This document shows, one piece after another, positions 49,433 to 58,840 of a stretch of 64,000 nt of DNA. Where the stretch lies: the NCBI GenBank assembly GCA_038248855.1, contig JBBRXA010000006.1, forward strand, positions 29,486 to 93,485. The letters are read 5' to 3'. This DNA is from SR-FBR-E99 sp038248855 (GTDB lineage: Bacteria > Bacteroidota > Bacteroidia > Bacteroidales > VadinHA17). Position numbers and translations under genes: made by a program. The notes beneath the pieces were generated by a model. That model ran no database searches, was not told the origin of the DNA, and was given only the letters and a program-made list of their open reading frames with translations. Position 1 is the first letter of the stretch. Each line of letters starts with the position of its first letter.

Positions 49433-50566
49433 TTTGCCGGTGAAGTTAATTACCACGATCTCCGGCCTGGTTCCCAGACGTACCCGGGGTCCCCATAAGC
49501 CGAATCCCGAGGATACTATAACATCAGTGTTTCCGAATTTTTTGTGCCCGTAGCTCAGTTCGAACATCGCCCTTGTGATCAGGCTCAACGGCCACATCTG
49601 ACCGTTATGCGTATGGCCCGAAAGCTGAAGATCCACCGGTGACCCTTCAAGTTTATTCAACTCATAAGGCTGATGGTCAAGGAGGATGACAGGCTTACCG
49701 GCATCAGTCATTCTTATGAGGGAGTCCAAAGAAACCCGGCCGCTGCCGAAACCCCGCTGCGCTGTTCTGTCAAGCCTCCCTATTAGCTGAACACCGTTGT
49801 CCAGTGGTACGGTTTCATCCTTCAGTATCCTGATACCCTTGCTTTCGATGTACGGAAGAGATTTATGAAGGTCACCCATATACTCATGATTTCCGGTAAT
49901 GGCATAATGTCCGTACTTAAGTGGCGGCAGAGTGAGATGCGACAGGAGGTCTCCCCGCAGCACAGGCCCCATGCTTCCGTCGACAAGGTCGCCGAGAAAC
50001 AGAACCAGTTCAGGGTTCTCCCTCTCTATCATCTGCGAGAGATGTTTCATGCTCCTTTTTCTGATAACGCTCCCCAGGTGGATATCTGAAACTGCAACAA
50101 TTTTCATTCCTTCCTGTCCGTTTGTAAAATTCTTCCCGGTACTGATGTCATACCTTGTCACCCTCGGAGTGATGGCGGAAAAGAACCCAACAGTTATCAG
50201 CAACGCCGAGAAGCCTGTAATTGTAATGAAAAGCCAGAGCTTCACCTGCGGCATCGTTGCCGGGGTAACAAGATGAAACGGTCTCTGCGTCAGCAGGACA
50301 ATGTCAGAAAGAATCCACAAAAGGAAACCGTAAAGCATGAAAGCCATCCAGAATCCGCCAACAATATTCAGAATGTCGGTAAAAACGTTTGAATACCTGT
50401 ATTCGAGAAATTTGCCCGCAATGAACGTTGATGCAAGCACGATAAATAGAACGGTATAGACTTTTAAAGGGTATCCTGCCCCCGTCAGTGCCCTGCTTCC
50501 CTTGAGGTATAGATACAGGTTTGTCAGAAAATAGACCGTAAAGACTATAATGAAAAATAATGCCAT
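49391..50566 (-). CDS. membrane metallophosphoesterase (YkuE-like)
   Basis: 391 residues from the ATG at 50566; a GTG eight codons earlier (50590) is possible. Four hydrophobic segments fill the first 150 residues (LFFIIVFTVYFLTNLYLYL, VYTVLFIVLASTFIAG, AFMLYGFLLWIL, LWLFITITGFSALLITVGFF). The soluble part is a calcineurin-like phosphoesterase with KIVAVSDIHLG, FLGDLVDG, AITGNHEYM and SGHTHNGQMW, so both metal sites are complete. YkuE-like homologues act at the membrane, some on UDP-diacylglucosamine-like lipids; substrate here is unknown. It ends the minus-strand envelope run. Confidence 0.88.
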   Translation of the reverse strand: MALFFIIVFTVYFLTNLYLYLKGSRALTGAGYPLKVYTVLFIVLASTFIAGKFLEYRYSNVFTDILNIVGGFWMAFMLYGFLLWILSDIVLLTQRPFHLVTPATMPQVKLWLFITITGFSALLITVGFFSAITPRVTRYDISTGKNFTNGQEGMKIVAVSDIHLGSVIRKRSMKHLSQMIERENPELVLFLGDLVDGSMGPVLRGDLLSHLTLPPLKYGHYAITGNHEYMGDLHKSLPYIESKGIRILKDETVPLDNGVQLIGRLDRTAQRGFGSGRVSLDSLIRMTDAGKPVILLDHQPYELNKLEGSPVDLQLSGHTHNGQMWPLSLITRAMFELSYGHKKFGNTDVIVSSGFGLWGPRVRLGTRPEIVVINFTGKSQNVVDLLQHHTP

Positions 50567-50580
50567 CTGTTTATTGATTC

Positions 50581-51606
50581 TTACTGCCACTTCAGGGAGG
50601 TGAAAATTCTTCTTTTCATTATATAATACTCAAAAACGACAGATTTGTTCATCATTGTATGAGGAGGACCGTAAGTTTCGCATACCGGGGAGAGACTGCG
50701 GTGGGTCCTGATGCTGTTCCTGGCCTTCCGGAAATCGTTGTGGGCTTTTATCACTGCCTTAAATGGCTGCCATCCGGAGGTGAAGAGGAACATTACTGCT
50801 GCTACTCCGTCTAGCACCTGTCTGATGAAAATTGTCCGCCTGATCCTGCGTGAGGGCAGGTTCTTTGCAAGCATCAGCAGGCTGTTCCTGAAATTGTAAT
50901 ATATTTTCTGCGGTGATCCGTAGCTGAGTGTCCCGCCTCCTACGTGCCAGACTGTCGTCTCAGGTACACAGTAAATATTAAAACCGACATTCTGCATTCT
51001 CCAGCACAGGTCTATCTCTTCCATATGAGTGAAAAATGATTCATCAAACCCGTCGCACTGCTCGAATGCCGAAGCTCTCACTGCCATGCAGGCACCGGAT
51101 GCCCAGAATATTTCACGGACATCATCGTACTGTCCACGGTCTTTTTCGGTATAGTTCATTATCCGTCCGCGGCAGAAAGGGTAGCCGAACCTGTCTAAAT
51201 AGCCGCCGGCAGCTCCGGCGTGCTCGAATCGCTCCGGGTCAGAATATGACTTTATTTTCGGTTGGCATGCCCCTGCCGCAGGGTGCATGTCCATGAAGGT
51301 GATAAGCGCGTCACTCCATCCCTGTTCAACTGCCACATCCGAGTTAAGAAGTATATAATATTCAGAATCAATCTGTTCAAGAGCCCTGTTATAGCCTCCT
51401 GCATAACCGTAATTCCTGTCCAGCAGTATGACCCTGATGGCAGGATAATTGACTGAGAGCCAGCTGACAGAGTTGTCGCCGGAACCGTTATCGGCAACTA
51501 TGACTTCAGTCCCGGGTGATGCAGTGGCGCTGATGACTCCCGGAAGAAACTTTTCCAGGAAAGCGCGTCCGTTCCAGGTCAGAATGACAACAGCTGTCTT
51601 AATCAT
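50581..51606 (-). CDS. GT2 family glycosyltransferase
   Basis: 341 residues from the ATG at 51606 (MIKTAVVILTWNG); the open frame runs further up but loses likeness. Motifs: VVILTWNGRAFLEKF, VADNGSGDNSV, NYGYAGGYNRAL, LNSDVAV as the DxD-like site and FFTHMEEIDLCWRM. The C-terminal 90 residues are basic and partly hydrophobic (QVLDGVAAVMFLFTSGW), consistent with peripheral membrane contact. It overlaps the acyltransferase stop by 8 bp and precedes the metallophosphoesterase. It probably works on a surface glycan; the sugar is unknown. Confidence 0.88.
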   Translation of the reverse strand: MIKTAVVILTWNGRAFLEKFLPGVISATASPGTEVIVADNGSGDNSVSWLSVNYPAIRVILLDRNYGYAGGYNRALEQIDSEYYILLNSDVAVEQGWSDALITFMDMHPAAGACQPKIKSYSDPERFEHAGAAGGYLDRFGYPFCRGRIMNYTEKDRGQYDDVREIFWASGACMAVRASAFEQCDGFDESFFTHMEEIDLCWRMQNVGFNIYCVPETTVWHVGGGTLSYGSPQKIYYNFRNSLLMLAKNLPSRRIRRTIFIRQVLDGVAAVMFLFTSGWQPFKAVIKAHNDFRKARNSIRTHRSLSPVCETYGPPHTMMNKSVVFEYYIMKRRIFTSLKWQ

Positions 51607-52483
51607 CTTTTTTCGCTCTTTTATGTTTCCACCGCCGGTGTGACCAAAGCCAGAATTCCGGCTGTTCACTTATTATCTCTTCCAGTTTGCGCACATGCCT
51701 TTCGGTAATGGCGTTCGGTGCCTCGTTTTTAGGACTCTCTGATATCAGTGACGCCTCAACTTCGTAGTAACCTCTTCTGACCTTGACGATGTGTACGAAT
51801 ATCACCGCCATGTCAAGCTTCACGGCAACTTTCTCGGGGCCCGTGAAAAAGCCTGTTTCCTGACTCAGGAAGCTGGTCCAGTAAGTGTGTTCATCAGGCG
51901 GAGGTGTCTGATCGGCAATAAAGGCTGTGACTGTCAGTTCCCTGTTTTTTTTTCGCTTTATGATCTCCCTGAGAATGCTTTGCATAGGGGCTGGCACCAC
52001 TCCGTACTTTGATCTGAGATCACACATCATCTTGTCAAAGTATTTGTTTTTCAGCGGCTTGTAAATTGTCATTGCGGTGTAACGGGAATAAAGCGGCATT
52101 GATGACAGCCATTCCCAGTTATTGTAATGACTGCAGACTGCTACGATATCACGGCCCTCCCCGTATAGCCGGTCAATCAGGGTCATATCCCTGAACCTGA
52201 ACCTTCGGGAGATCTCGCGGCTGCTCATGTGGGTGACTTTCAGGGTCTCCACGAAGAGATCTGCAAGGTGTCTGTAATACTTTCCTGAGATTCTTTCCAG
52301 TTCCGCTTTGTCTTTTTCAGGAAATGCATTTCTCAGGTTTGCTGCAACCACGTCCTTCCTGTATGACGGAAAGTAAAAGAGGAGAACGAAAAAGATATCG
52401 GAGAATAGATACAACACTCTCAGAGGCAACAGTGTTATTACATAGTTGATTGCGAAGAAAATATAGAATCCTATCCTTTTCAT
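51599..52483 (-). CDS. LpxL/HtrB family lysophospholipid acyltransferase
   Basis: 294 residues. An N-terminal membrane helix (YIFFAINYVITLLPLRVLYLF) leads to the acyltransferase domain; the catalytic HxxxxE motif is HYNNWEWLSSMPL, followed by YKPLKNKYFDKMM and FIADQTPP. LpxL-type enzymes add secondary acyl chains to lipid A at the inner membrane. Bacteroidetes genomes usually carry one such gene, consistent with penta-acylated lipid A; an ornithine-lipid-like substrate is an alternative. It starts 5 bp after mtaB ends. Confidence 0.88.
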   Translation of the reverse strand: MKRIGFYIFFAINYVITLLPLRVLYLFSDIFFVLLFYFPSYRKDVVAANLRNAFPEKDKAELERISGKYYRHLADLFVETLKVTHMSSREISRRFRFRDMTLIDRLYGEGRDIVAVCSHYNNWEWLSSMPLYSRYTAMTIYKPLKNKYFDKMMCDLRSKYGVVPAPMQSILREIIKRKKNRELTVTAFIADQTPPPDEHTYWTSFLSQETGFFTGPEKVAVKLDMAVIFVHIVKVRRGYYEVEASLISESPKNEAPNAITERHVRKLEEIISEQPEFWLWSHRRWKHKRAKKDD

Positions 52484-52488
52484 CTACC

Positions 52489-53787
52489 TCAGGGTTCAAT
52501 AAGTTCTCCGTTCATGCTGCTGTCGTCCCTCAGGGTTGTAAGTTTTACCCTTCTTACCGATCCGGATAATCCTTCCCTGAAGGGAACCACCGTACGGATG
52601 TAGTTTCCCGTGAAACCGGCTATCATTCCATCTGCGTCTTCCTTCTCGAAGAGTACCTCAGTTACCACTCCAGATGACGCCTGCATGAAGAGGGTGCGAC
52701 GGCTTTCGGAGAGTTTTATCAGCCTTCTGCTGCGTTTTTCCTTCTCGGCGGCCGGCACTTCGCCGGACATTGATGCCGCGGGTGTGCCCGGACGCGGCGA
52801 AAATGCAAAGACATGAAGGTAAGTAAGAGGCAGGACTTCAAGAAAGCGGAGAGTCTCCTCAAAGTCTTCTGCCGTCTCTCCAGGAAACCCGACTATAACG
52901 TCAGCGCCCACTGAAGCGTCAGGCATCTGTTGCCTGATTAGCCTCACCCTGTCCTCGAAAACATCACGTCGGTAACGGCGCCGCATCAGTCCGAGTATTT
53001 TATCGTTGCCGCTTTGCAGGGGCATGTGTATGTGAGGCATCAGAACAGGTTCTCCGGCAATCAGTTGCACAATAGAGTCCGTAAGGAGGTTGGGCTCGAT
53101 GGATGAGAGTCTCAGCCTTTCAATTCCGGGGACTTTTATGAGTGATCTGAGCAATTCTTCCAGGGTTTCTCCGGTGCTTTTGCCAAAGTCGCCCACATTT
53201 ACACCGGTGAGAACAATCTCCCTGACACCTGATGACGTCACCGCTGAAGCCTCGGCCATAATTTCCGAAATAAGCGGATTGCGGCTGTTGCCCCTGGCCT
53301 TTGGAATTGTACAGTATGAGCAGTGATAGTCGCAGCCGTCCTGCACCTTCAGAAATGTTCTCGTACGGTCACCGGCTGACCATGAAATATTGAATCCGGC
53401 ATTTTCAACTGCGTCACAGGAGTGGACTTCGGCCACGCTCTTTTTGTCAAGGTTTTTTATGTATGCAGCTACATTGAACTTCTCATTGTTGCCAAGCACC
53501 AGATCCACTCCCTCTATGGAGGCAGCTTCATCAGGCCGGAGCTGGGCGTAGCAGCCGACAACTGCGATGAAGGCGCCGGGGTTGTGGTGAATGATCTTTC
53601 TGACAGCCTGCCGGCATTTTCGGTCAGCCGTATCCGTTACGCTGCAGGTATTGATGACGAAGACATCTGCATTGCTGCCTGGATCGACCCTTTCGAACAT
53701 GTCGTCAGAAAAGGACCTGGCAATAGTCGATGTCTCGGCAAAATTTAGTTTGCATCCCAGTGTCTGAAACGCTACTTTTTTCTTCAA
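52489..53787 (-). CDS. mtaB: tRNA t6A37 methylthiotransferase
   Basis: 432 residues from a TTG at 53787 (KKKVAFQTLGCKLN); there is no in-frame ATG close by, and the nearby ATG is out of frame. The N-terminal UPF0004 domain has cysteines in TLGCKLN, FVINTCSVTD and VVGCYAQLR. The radical SAM motif is CDYHCSYCTIPKARG, and a C-terminal TRAM domain follows. The opening GCKLN places it with MtaB, not MiaB (GCQMN) or RimO. It converts t6A37 to ms2t6A in tRNAs. A -7 box TATTTTTG on minus (53813-53820) lies 25 nt upstream. Confidence 0.92.
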   Translation of the reverse strand: MKKKVAFQTLGCKLNFAETSTIARSFSDDMFERVDPGSNADVFVINTCSVTDTADRKCRQAVRKIIHHNPGAFIAVVGCYAQLRPDEAASIEGVDLVLGNNEKFNVAAYIKNLDKKSVAEVHSCDAVENAGFNISWSAGDRTRTFLKVQDGCDYHCSYCTIPKARGNSRNPLISEIMAEASAVTSSGVREIVLTGVNVGDFGKSTGETLEELLRSLIKVPGIERLRLSSIEPNLLTDSIVQLIAGEPVLMPHIHMPLQSGNDKILGLMRRRYRRDVFEDRVRLIRQQMPDASVGADVIVGFPGETAEDFEETLRFLEVLPLTYLHVFAFSPRPGTPAASMSGEVPAAEKEKRSRRLIKLSESRRTLFMQASSGVVTEVLFEKEDADGMIAGFTGNYIRTVVPFREGLSGSVRRVKLTTLRDDSSMNGELIEP

Positions 53788-53836
53788 AATGAATTCATTA
53801 CAGTTTCGGCTGCAAAAATAGCTCAAAAAAGCTAAC

Positions 53837-55174
53837 CTACAGCAGCCTGCTCGCCAGTTCGGCCAGGAAACTCCTTTCTCCCTTGACCAGGTTGACATGC
53901 GCAAAGAGATCCTGTCCCTTCATCTTGTCTGACAGGTAGCTCAGCCCGTTGGATCCGGCATCGAGGTACGGAGAGTCTATCTGTTCTATGTCGCCTGTGA
54001 ATATCATTTTTGTCCCTTCGCCGGCGCGGGTGATGATTGTCTTGACTTCATGCGGCGTCAGGTTCTGGGCTTCATCTACAATGAAGAAGATATTTGAAAG
54101 ACTCCGGCCCCTGATGTATGCCAGCGGTGTTATTACAAGCTTCTCTTCCTTCACCATGTCATTTATGCGTATGAATTCAGGGCTCTGCGTGCTGAACCGG
54201 TGTTTGATGACTGTAAGGTTGTCAAACAGGGGCTGCATATACGGATCCATCTTCTCCTTCACATCTCCCGGAAGGAAACCCATATCCCGGTTTGCCAGAG
54301 GTACTATGGGCCTGGCAAGGAAGATCTGCTTATAGCGTTTGAACTGGTGCAGAGCCGAGGCGAGCGCCAGGAGGGTCTTTCCCGTACCAGCCTTGCCAGT
54401 CAGCGAGACAAGCTGAATATCCGGATTGCACAGGGCATCGATGGCAAAGGTCTGCTCTGCATTGCGCGGTTCAATGCCGTAAGTGGTTTGTTTGAGAACC
54501 CTGATAAGCATCTTTGAGACAGGATTGTAATGGGCCAGAGCGCTGGACCCGCTGTTTCGCAGTATGTAAAAATGGTGCCCCAGCTCCTCATCCTTTATCT
54601 TCAGGTCTCCGACGGGAACGCCTTCCGGCTGTTCATAAAGCTTGTTGATTACCTCGTGCTTGACGCCCTCAATTGTCTTAATACCTTTATAGAGGTCGTC
54701 AAGATTTGCCACCTTGTCGTTTTCATAGTCCTCAGCCCTGACACCCAGCGATTTAGCCTTCATTCTAAGGTTGATGTCCTTGGTTATAAGTACAACAATC
54801 TTATCGCGATGCTGCTGAGTGACATAATCGGCAATCGCCAGAATGCGGTGGTCAGGGGTTCTCTCCGGAAAGGATTCCGTGACCCTCTCGGAGAACTGTT
54901 TTCCGGTTTCGATATGAAGGCTGCCCAGCTTGTCACCAAGAGGAATGCTGCCGGTCAGCAGAAGGTCACCGGATATCTTGTCGAGTTCACGGGTGAACTC
55001 ACGGGCATGAAAGTTGATTAAATCGTTTCCCCTCTTGAATTTGTCGAGTTCCTCGAGAACAACGATGGGGATTATTACGTCGTTTTCCTCAAAATTATAA
55101 ATACAGGTGTAGTCATGCAGCAAAACATTCGTATCGAGAATGAAGATTTTGCTCTGTTTTTTTTTCTTCGCCAT
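53837..55174 (-). CDS. PhoH family ATPase with N-terminal PIN domain
   Basis: 445 residues from the ATG at 55174 (MAKKKKQSKIF); an ATG two codons earlier is equivalent. The PIN nuclease domain (about 10-150) begins FILDTNVLLHD and keeps acidic residues at EELDKFK and DHRILAIAD. The PhoH ATPase domain has Walker A LTGKAGTGKTLLALA, Walker B FFIVDEAQNLTPHE and the FTGDIEQID sensor. PhoH2-type fusions are RNA helicase/ribonucleases in Mycobacterium. It overlaps the mtaB promoter region and is divergent from folC. Confidence 0.93.
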   Translation of the reverse strand: MAKKKKQSKIFILDTNVLLHDYTCIYNFEENDVIIPIVVLEELDKFKRGNDLINFHAREFTRELDKISGDLLLTGSIPLGDKLGSLHIETGKQFSERVTESFPERTPDHRILAIADYVTQQHRDKIVVLITKDINLRMKAKSLGVRAEDYENDKVANLDDLYKGIKTIEGVKHEVINKLYEQPEGVPVGDLKIKDEELGHHFYILRNSGSSALAHYNPVSKMLIRVLKQTTYGIEPRNAEQTFAIDALCNPDIQLVSLTGKAGTGKTLLALASALHQFKRYKQIFLARPIVPLANRDMGFLPGDVKEKMDPYMQPLFDNLTVIKHRFSTQSPEFIRINDMVKEEKLVITPLAYIRGRSLSNIFFIVDEAQNLTPHEVKTIITRAGEGTKMIFTGDIEQIDSPYLDAGSNGLSYLSDKMKGQDLFAHVNLVKGERSFLAELASRLL

Positions 55175-55270
55175 AAACATTTTTTTTATCGTTTGAACAC
55201 CATAATTCCGGCGCCTTATGGTCATGAAACAAAGATACCCTCTGCCGTTTCTGTCAAGAGGCAATTATTG

Positions 55271-55278
55271 TAAATTTG
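55271..55278 (+). promoter_or_regulatory. -7 element ahead of folC
   Basis: TAAATTTG fits TAnnTTTG and ends 26 nt before the ATG at 55305. A weak TTTC at 55248-55251 takes the -33 position with a 19-nt spacer. Confidence 0.45.
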
Positions 55279-55304
55279 CAAACAACAATCATCAGGTTAT
55301 TAAC

Positions 55305-56594
55305 ATGACATACGAAGAAACAGTAGAATATCTGTACACTCTGCTGCCGGTCTGGCACAGGACGGGAAAGGCGGCATACAAGGGTAATCTTGATAACACC
55401 CTGGCGCTTGATACGTACTTCGGCCATCCTCACCTGAAGTTCAGAACAATACATGTTGCCGGCACAAACGGAAAGGGTTCCGTCTCTCATATGCTGGCCT
55501 CGGTACTCCAGGAGGCAGGATACAAAACAGGCCTCTACACCTCTCCTCACCTGCGCGATTTCCGGGAGAGAATACGTGTGAACGGGATGATGATTGAAAA
55601 GGACGAGGTAATTAATTTTGTTGAAAATCACAGCGGGATAATTGAGAGCACCGTCCCTTCCTTTTTTGAACTTACAGTTGCTATGGCCTTTGATTATTTT
55701 GCCCTCATGGAAGTGGATATTGCTGTCATAGAGGTAGGAATGGGAGGCAGGCTTGACTCTACGAACATCATTACGCCGGTACTGTCTGTGATCACCAACA
55801 TCGGCCATGACCATATGGAATTTCTCGGAGACACCCTTGCGGCTGTCGCAGGTGAAAAAGCCGGAATAATCAAGGAGGGTGTACCTGTTGTTGTCGGAGA
55901 GACCCATCCTGAGACTGCTGATGTATTTACAGCTGCGGCAGAAGCAAGGAATACGGAGGTCACTTTTGCCGACAGGGTTTTCAGATGCAACCTCGGTGAC
56001 CCGGATAAGACGACAGCCGTGAGACCGTATATGTTGTATGACCTGCGCAGTCGTACCCGCAGGGGAGGGACAACTCCGCTTGGCGGTCTTGCACAGCAAA
56101 AGAACATTCAAACCGTTGCTGCTGCATTCGGGTCGATAGCTGTTGGGTTCAGTCTCACCAATGACCATTTTGTGAGGGGCGTGTCCAATGTAGTTTTGAA
56201 TACCGGGCTGATGGGACGCTGGCAGGTCCTTGCACAGTCGCCGCTGACAGTGTGCGATACAGGGCATAACCGTGAGGGACTTGAATATGTGGTCAGGCAG
56301 TTAAAAGCGACACCCGGAAAAGTACTTCATATTGTCATCGGATTTGTGAATGACAAGGATCTTTCGCAGGTGCTGTCTCTTTTCCCTCCCGAAGCCGTTT
56401 ACTATTTTACCCGGGCGGACATCCCCAGAGCCCTGAATGAAAATGTGCTGAAGGCTGAAGCCGTGAAGTACGGTCTGGAGGGCAACGCTTATCCTTCCGT
56501 GGCACTCGCCCTTGAAGCTGCCCGGACTGCTGCTGCTGAAGATGATATGATATTCATAGGCGGATCCACCTATGTGGTGGCGGAGGTGGTGTAG
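55305..56594 (+). CDS. folC: bifunctional folylpolyglutamate / dihydrofolate synthase
   Basis: 429 residues from the ATG at 55305 (MTYEETVEYLYTLLP); the open frame extends upstream across the promoter. It shows the Mur-ligase fold: IHVAGTNGKGSVSHM as the ATP loop, YTSPHLRDFRERIRVNG, VIEVGMGGRLDSTN and the C-domain DTGHNREGL. FolC makes dihydrofolate and adds glutamates to folates in the cytoplasm. It is divergent from phoH and 105 bp ahead of the nucleotidase gene. Confidence 0.95.
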   Translation: MTYEETVEYLYTLLPVWHRTGKAAYKGNLDNTLALDTYFGHPHLKFRTIHVAGTNGKGSVSHMLASVLQEAGYKTGLYTSPHLRDFRERIRVNGMMIEKDEVINFVENHSGIIESTVPSFFELTVAMAFDYFALMEVDIAVIEVGMGGRLDSTNIITPVLSVITNIGHDHMEFLGDTLAAVAGEKAGIIKEGVPVVVGETHPETADVFTAAAEARNTEVTFADRVFRCNLGDPDKTTAVRPYMLYDLRSRTRRGGTTPLGGLAQQKNIQTVAAAFGSIAVGFSLTNDHFVRGVSNVVLNTGLMGRWQVLAQSPLTVCDTGHNREGLEYVVRQLKATPGKVLHIVIGFVNDKDLSQVLSLFPPEAVYYFTRADIPRALNENVLKAEAVKYGLEGNAYPSVALALEAARTAAAEDDMIFIGGSTYVVAEVV

Positions 56595-56699
56595 CGCGAA
56601 AAGGTCTAAAATCCAATGTCTGACGTCTGATGTCAAAACAATTCGGACTTTCACAGTTACCCTTTTTTTTTCCTAACTTAATCGCCAAATTACAGCGTT

Positions 56700-58505
56700 A
56701 TGAAAAAAAGTGCCGTTATACTGTTCAGTCTCTTGTTTTGCCTTCCGGCATTGAATGCGCAGGATGGAAAGAAGCTGGTTATCCTTCATACCAACGATTT
56801 TCACTCGCATTTGCAGGGATATGCCCCGGAATCGGCCTACACCCCGCTGATTTCCGACGGGGATGAAACCGTTGGAGGTTTTTCCAGAATTGCTGGAATA
56901 ATCTCAAAGGTGAAGGCGGAAAACCCGACCTCAACCCTGGTTCTTGATGCCGGCGATTGCCTGATGGGAACGCTTTTTGCAGCACTGGAGCCCGCAACCG
57001 GATTCCAGCTGAACCTTATGAAAAAAGCAGGTTATGATGTTGTGGCTCTCGGGAATCACGACTTTGACTTTGGCCCTGCTGCATTTGCCGGTACAGTCAA
57101 AGCCGCATTCGCAAGGGGAGGCTTGCCTGTCCTTCTCCTGGGAAATGGCGTGACGGACCCTGATGACGCCTCTGATGATCTGTTCGAGGAAGTCATGCGT
57201 GACGGCCTGATCCTGCCCTTCACGATAATTGAAAGGGATGGCATCAAAACGGGAATTTTTTCACTCCTCGGCAAGGATGCCGATGAGTCTGCTCCATATG
57301 CGCCTCCTGTAAAATTTGACAAAGTGATCCCGGCAGCCAGAAAACTTGTTAAGAAACTTCGTAAAGAAGGCTGCGATGTTGTGATATGTCTCTCGCACAG
57401 TGGCATAACCAAAGGCAAAGACGGAGAGTGGACAGGCGAAGATGTGAAGCTGGCACAAAAGGTAAAAGGTATAGATCTTATAATCTCTGCGCATACGCAT
57501 ATACTGCTTCAGGAACCTATTGTAGTAAAAGGTATCCCGATAGTACTTGCAGGCGGTGCGGGAAGTCACGTCGGAAGGGTGGACCTGAATGTTAACAACG
57601 GAAAGGTTTCGCTTGAAAAATATGTACCGATGCCGGTTAATGATGCAGTCGTTGCAGATCCCTCCATACAGGCAGCAATTGAAACCCAGGCGACGGAGAT
57701 AAACGCCGGGATACTGGCTCCCCTTGGATACGAATACGGGGAGCCCGTTGTCACTGCACCGTTCACACTGACCTATGACGAAACCAGGGATGGCTCAGAG
57801 AGCAATCTGGGCCCGTTGGTAGCTGATGCAATCTGGTATTATATGAATTCTGACGGCCCCGGAACCGATATTGCCATGGTAGCCGCCGGCGTTCTGCGTG
57901 ACCCGATAATGCCAGGTACACAGAGTATTGCCGATGTTTTTCGCGTGATGTCCCTCGGTGCCGGAGCTGACAGGGTTCCCGGCTATCCTCTCTCAAAACT
58001 GTATGTCACCGGAAGGGAACTGAAGAATATTATCGAGGTGCTGATCATGTCATCCGCATCCACACCTTCGCATTTCTGCTATTACTCTCACCTGCGCATT
58101 GAATACGACCCGAAAGGCGGAATATTTAAAAAGGTTAAGAAACTTGAGTTCACAGACAGGGATGGAAATGTGACCCCGATACTGACAGGCAAGGAAGACA
58201 ACCGTCTGTATTCAATTGTGGCTAATTCTTATATGCTTGATTTCGTCGGAATTATCAAGAAGCAATCGTTCGGATTGATAAATGTTGTACCAAAAGATGA
58301 AAACGGAATCCCGGTGACCGAAATGGATAATGCCGTTGCAGATTTTGATAAGTCGCTGCCGGGCATCCAGGAAGGAAAAGAATGGCTGGCCCTTGTTAAA
58401 TTCTTTCAGCAGCTGAAACCTGCGGAGGAAGGTGGCATACCCGTAATTCCGCAATATTATGAGAAACCGCCTCTCTCACTTGTTCCGGTAACTACCTCAA
58501 AGTGA
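56700..58505 (+). CDS. UshA-like bifunctional 5'-nucleotidase / metallophosphatase
   Basis: 601 residues with a signal peptide (VILFSLLFCLPALNAQD). The N-terminal metallophosphoesterase domain shows LVILHTNDFHSHL, LDAGDCLMGT, ALGNHDFDFG, CLSHSG and SAHTHI, so both metal sites are present. The C-terminal 5'-nucleotidase domain starts near residue 350 (YDETRDGSESNLGPLVADAI in part) and ends in YEKPPLSLVPV. Such enzymes hydrolyse nucleotides or nucleotide sugars in the periplasm to salvage nucleosides and phosphate. The next 60 bp hold only pseudogene debris. Confidence 0.92.
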   Translation: MKKSAVILFSLLFCLPALNAQDGKKLVILHTNDFHSHLQGYAPESAYTPLISDGDETVGGFSRIAGIISKVKAENPTSTLVLDAGDCLMGTLFAALEPATGFQLNLMKKAGYDVVALGNHDFDFGPAAFAGTVKAAFARGGLPVLLLGNGVTDPDDASDDLFEEVMRDGLILPFTIIERDGIKTGIFSLLGKDADESAPYAPPVKFDKVIPAARKLVKKLRKEGCDVVICLSHSGITKGKDGEWTGEDVKLAQKVKGIDLIISAHTHILLQEPIVVKGIPIVLAGGAGSHVGRVDLNVNNGKVSLEKYVPMPVNDAVVADPSIQAAIETQATEINAGILAPLGYEYGEPVVTAPFTLTYDETRDGSESNLGPLVADAIWYYMNSDGPGTDIAMVAAGVLRDPIMPGTQSIADVFRVMSLGAGADRVPGYPLSKLYVTGRELKNIIEVLIMSSASTPSHFCYYSHLRIEYDPKGGIFKKVKKLEFTDRDGNVTPILTGKEDNRLYSIVANSYMLDFVGIIKKQSFGLINVVPKDENGIPVTEMDNAVADFDKSLPGIQEGKEWLALVKFFQQLKPAEEGGIPVIPQYYEKPPLSLVPVTTSK

Positions 58506-58567
58506 CATGGGCAACCGGTAATGAAAGTATTGCTTGCAACAGTTGATAATCCTGCTGTATGGATTGA

Positions 58568-58840
58568 AAAGGCCAATTCGGACTATTAATTTATTTTGCT
58601 ACAGTAATTGTTTTGCTTATGGGCGGATGTTCGGGAAGACATTTATCCCCTGCTGAGGCTGACCGCTCGATGAAAATACTGAATGGAAACATTGTTAACC
58701 TGTTAACCGCCGGAGCTGAAAAAACGGAATACAGTATTCTTTCATTTTTGATGAACCAACCGAACATTCCTTTGCCATTTGCAGGCAAACCAAATCAGAC
58801 AGGGCCCGATACCATAAGATTCAGATTCGCAGAAAACCAA
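58568..58840 (+). pseudogene. headless fragment of a lipoprotein gene
   Basis: Frame 2 reads LIYFATVIVLLMGGCSGRHLSP, a clear lipoprotein signal with lipobox LMGGCSG, then NIVNLLTAG, LSFLMNQPNIPLPF and DTIRFRFAEN. There is no ATG upstream of the hydrophobic core before an in-frame stop at 58565-58567; the ATG at 58619 falls after most of the signal. Family likeness stops near 58835, where the M56 fragment begins in another frame. So the gene has lost both its start codon and its 3' part. Confidence 0.6.

Noticed and set aside
55254..56267. 337-residue ORF on minus opposite folC
   Set aside because: Cysteine- and basic-rich shadow of a well-supported folC; no family likeness.
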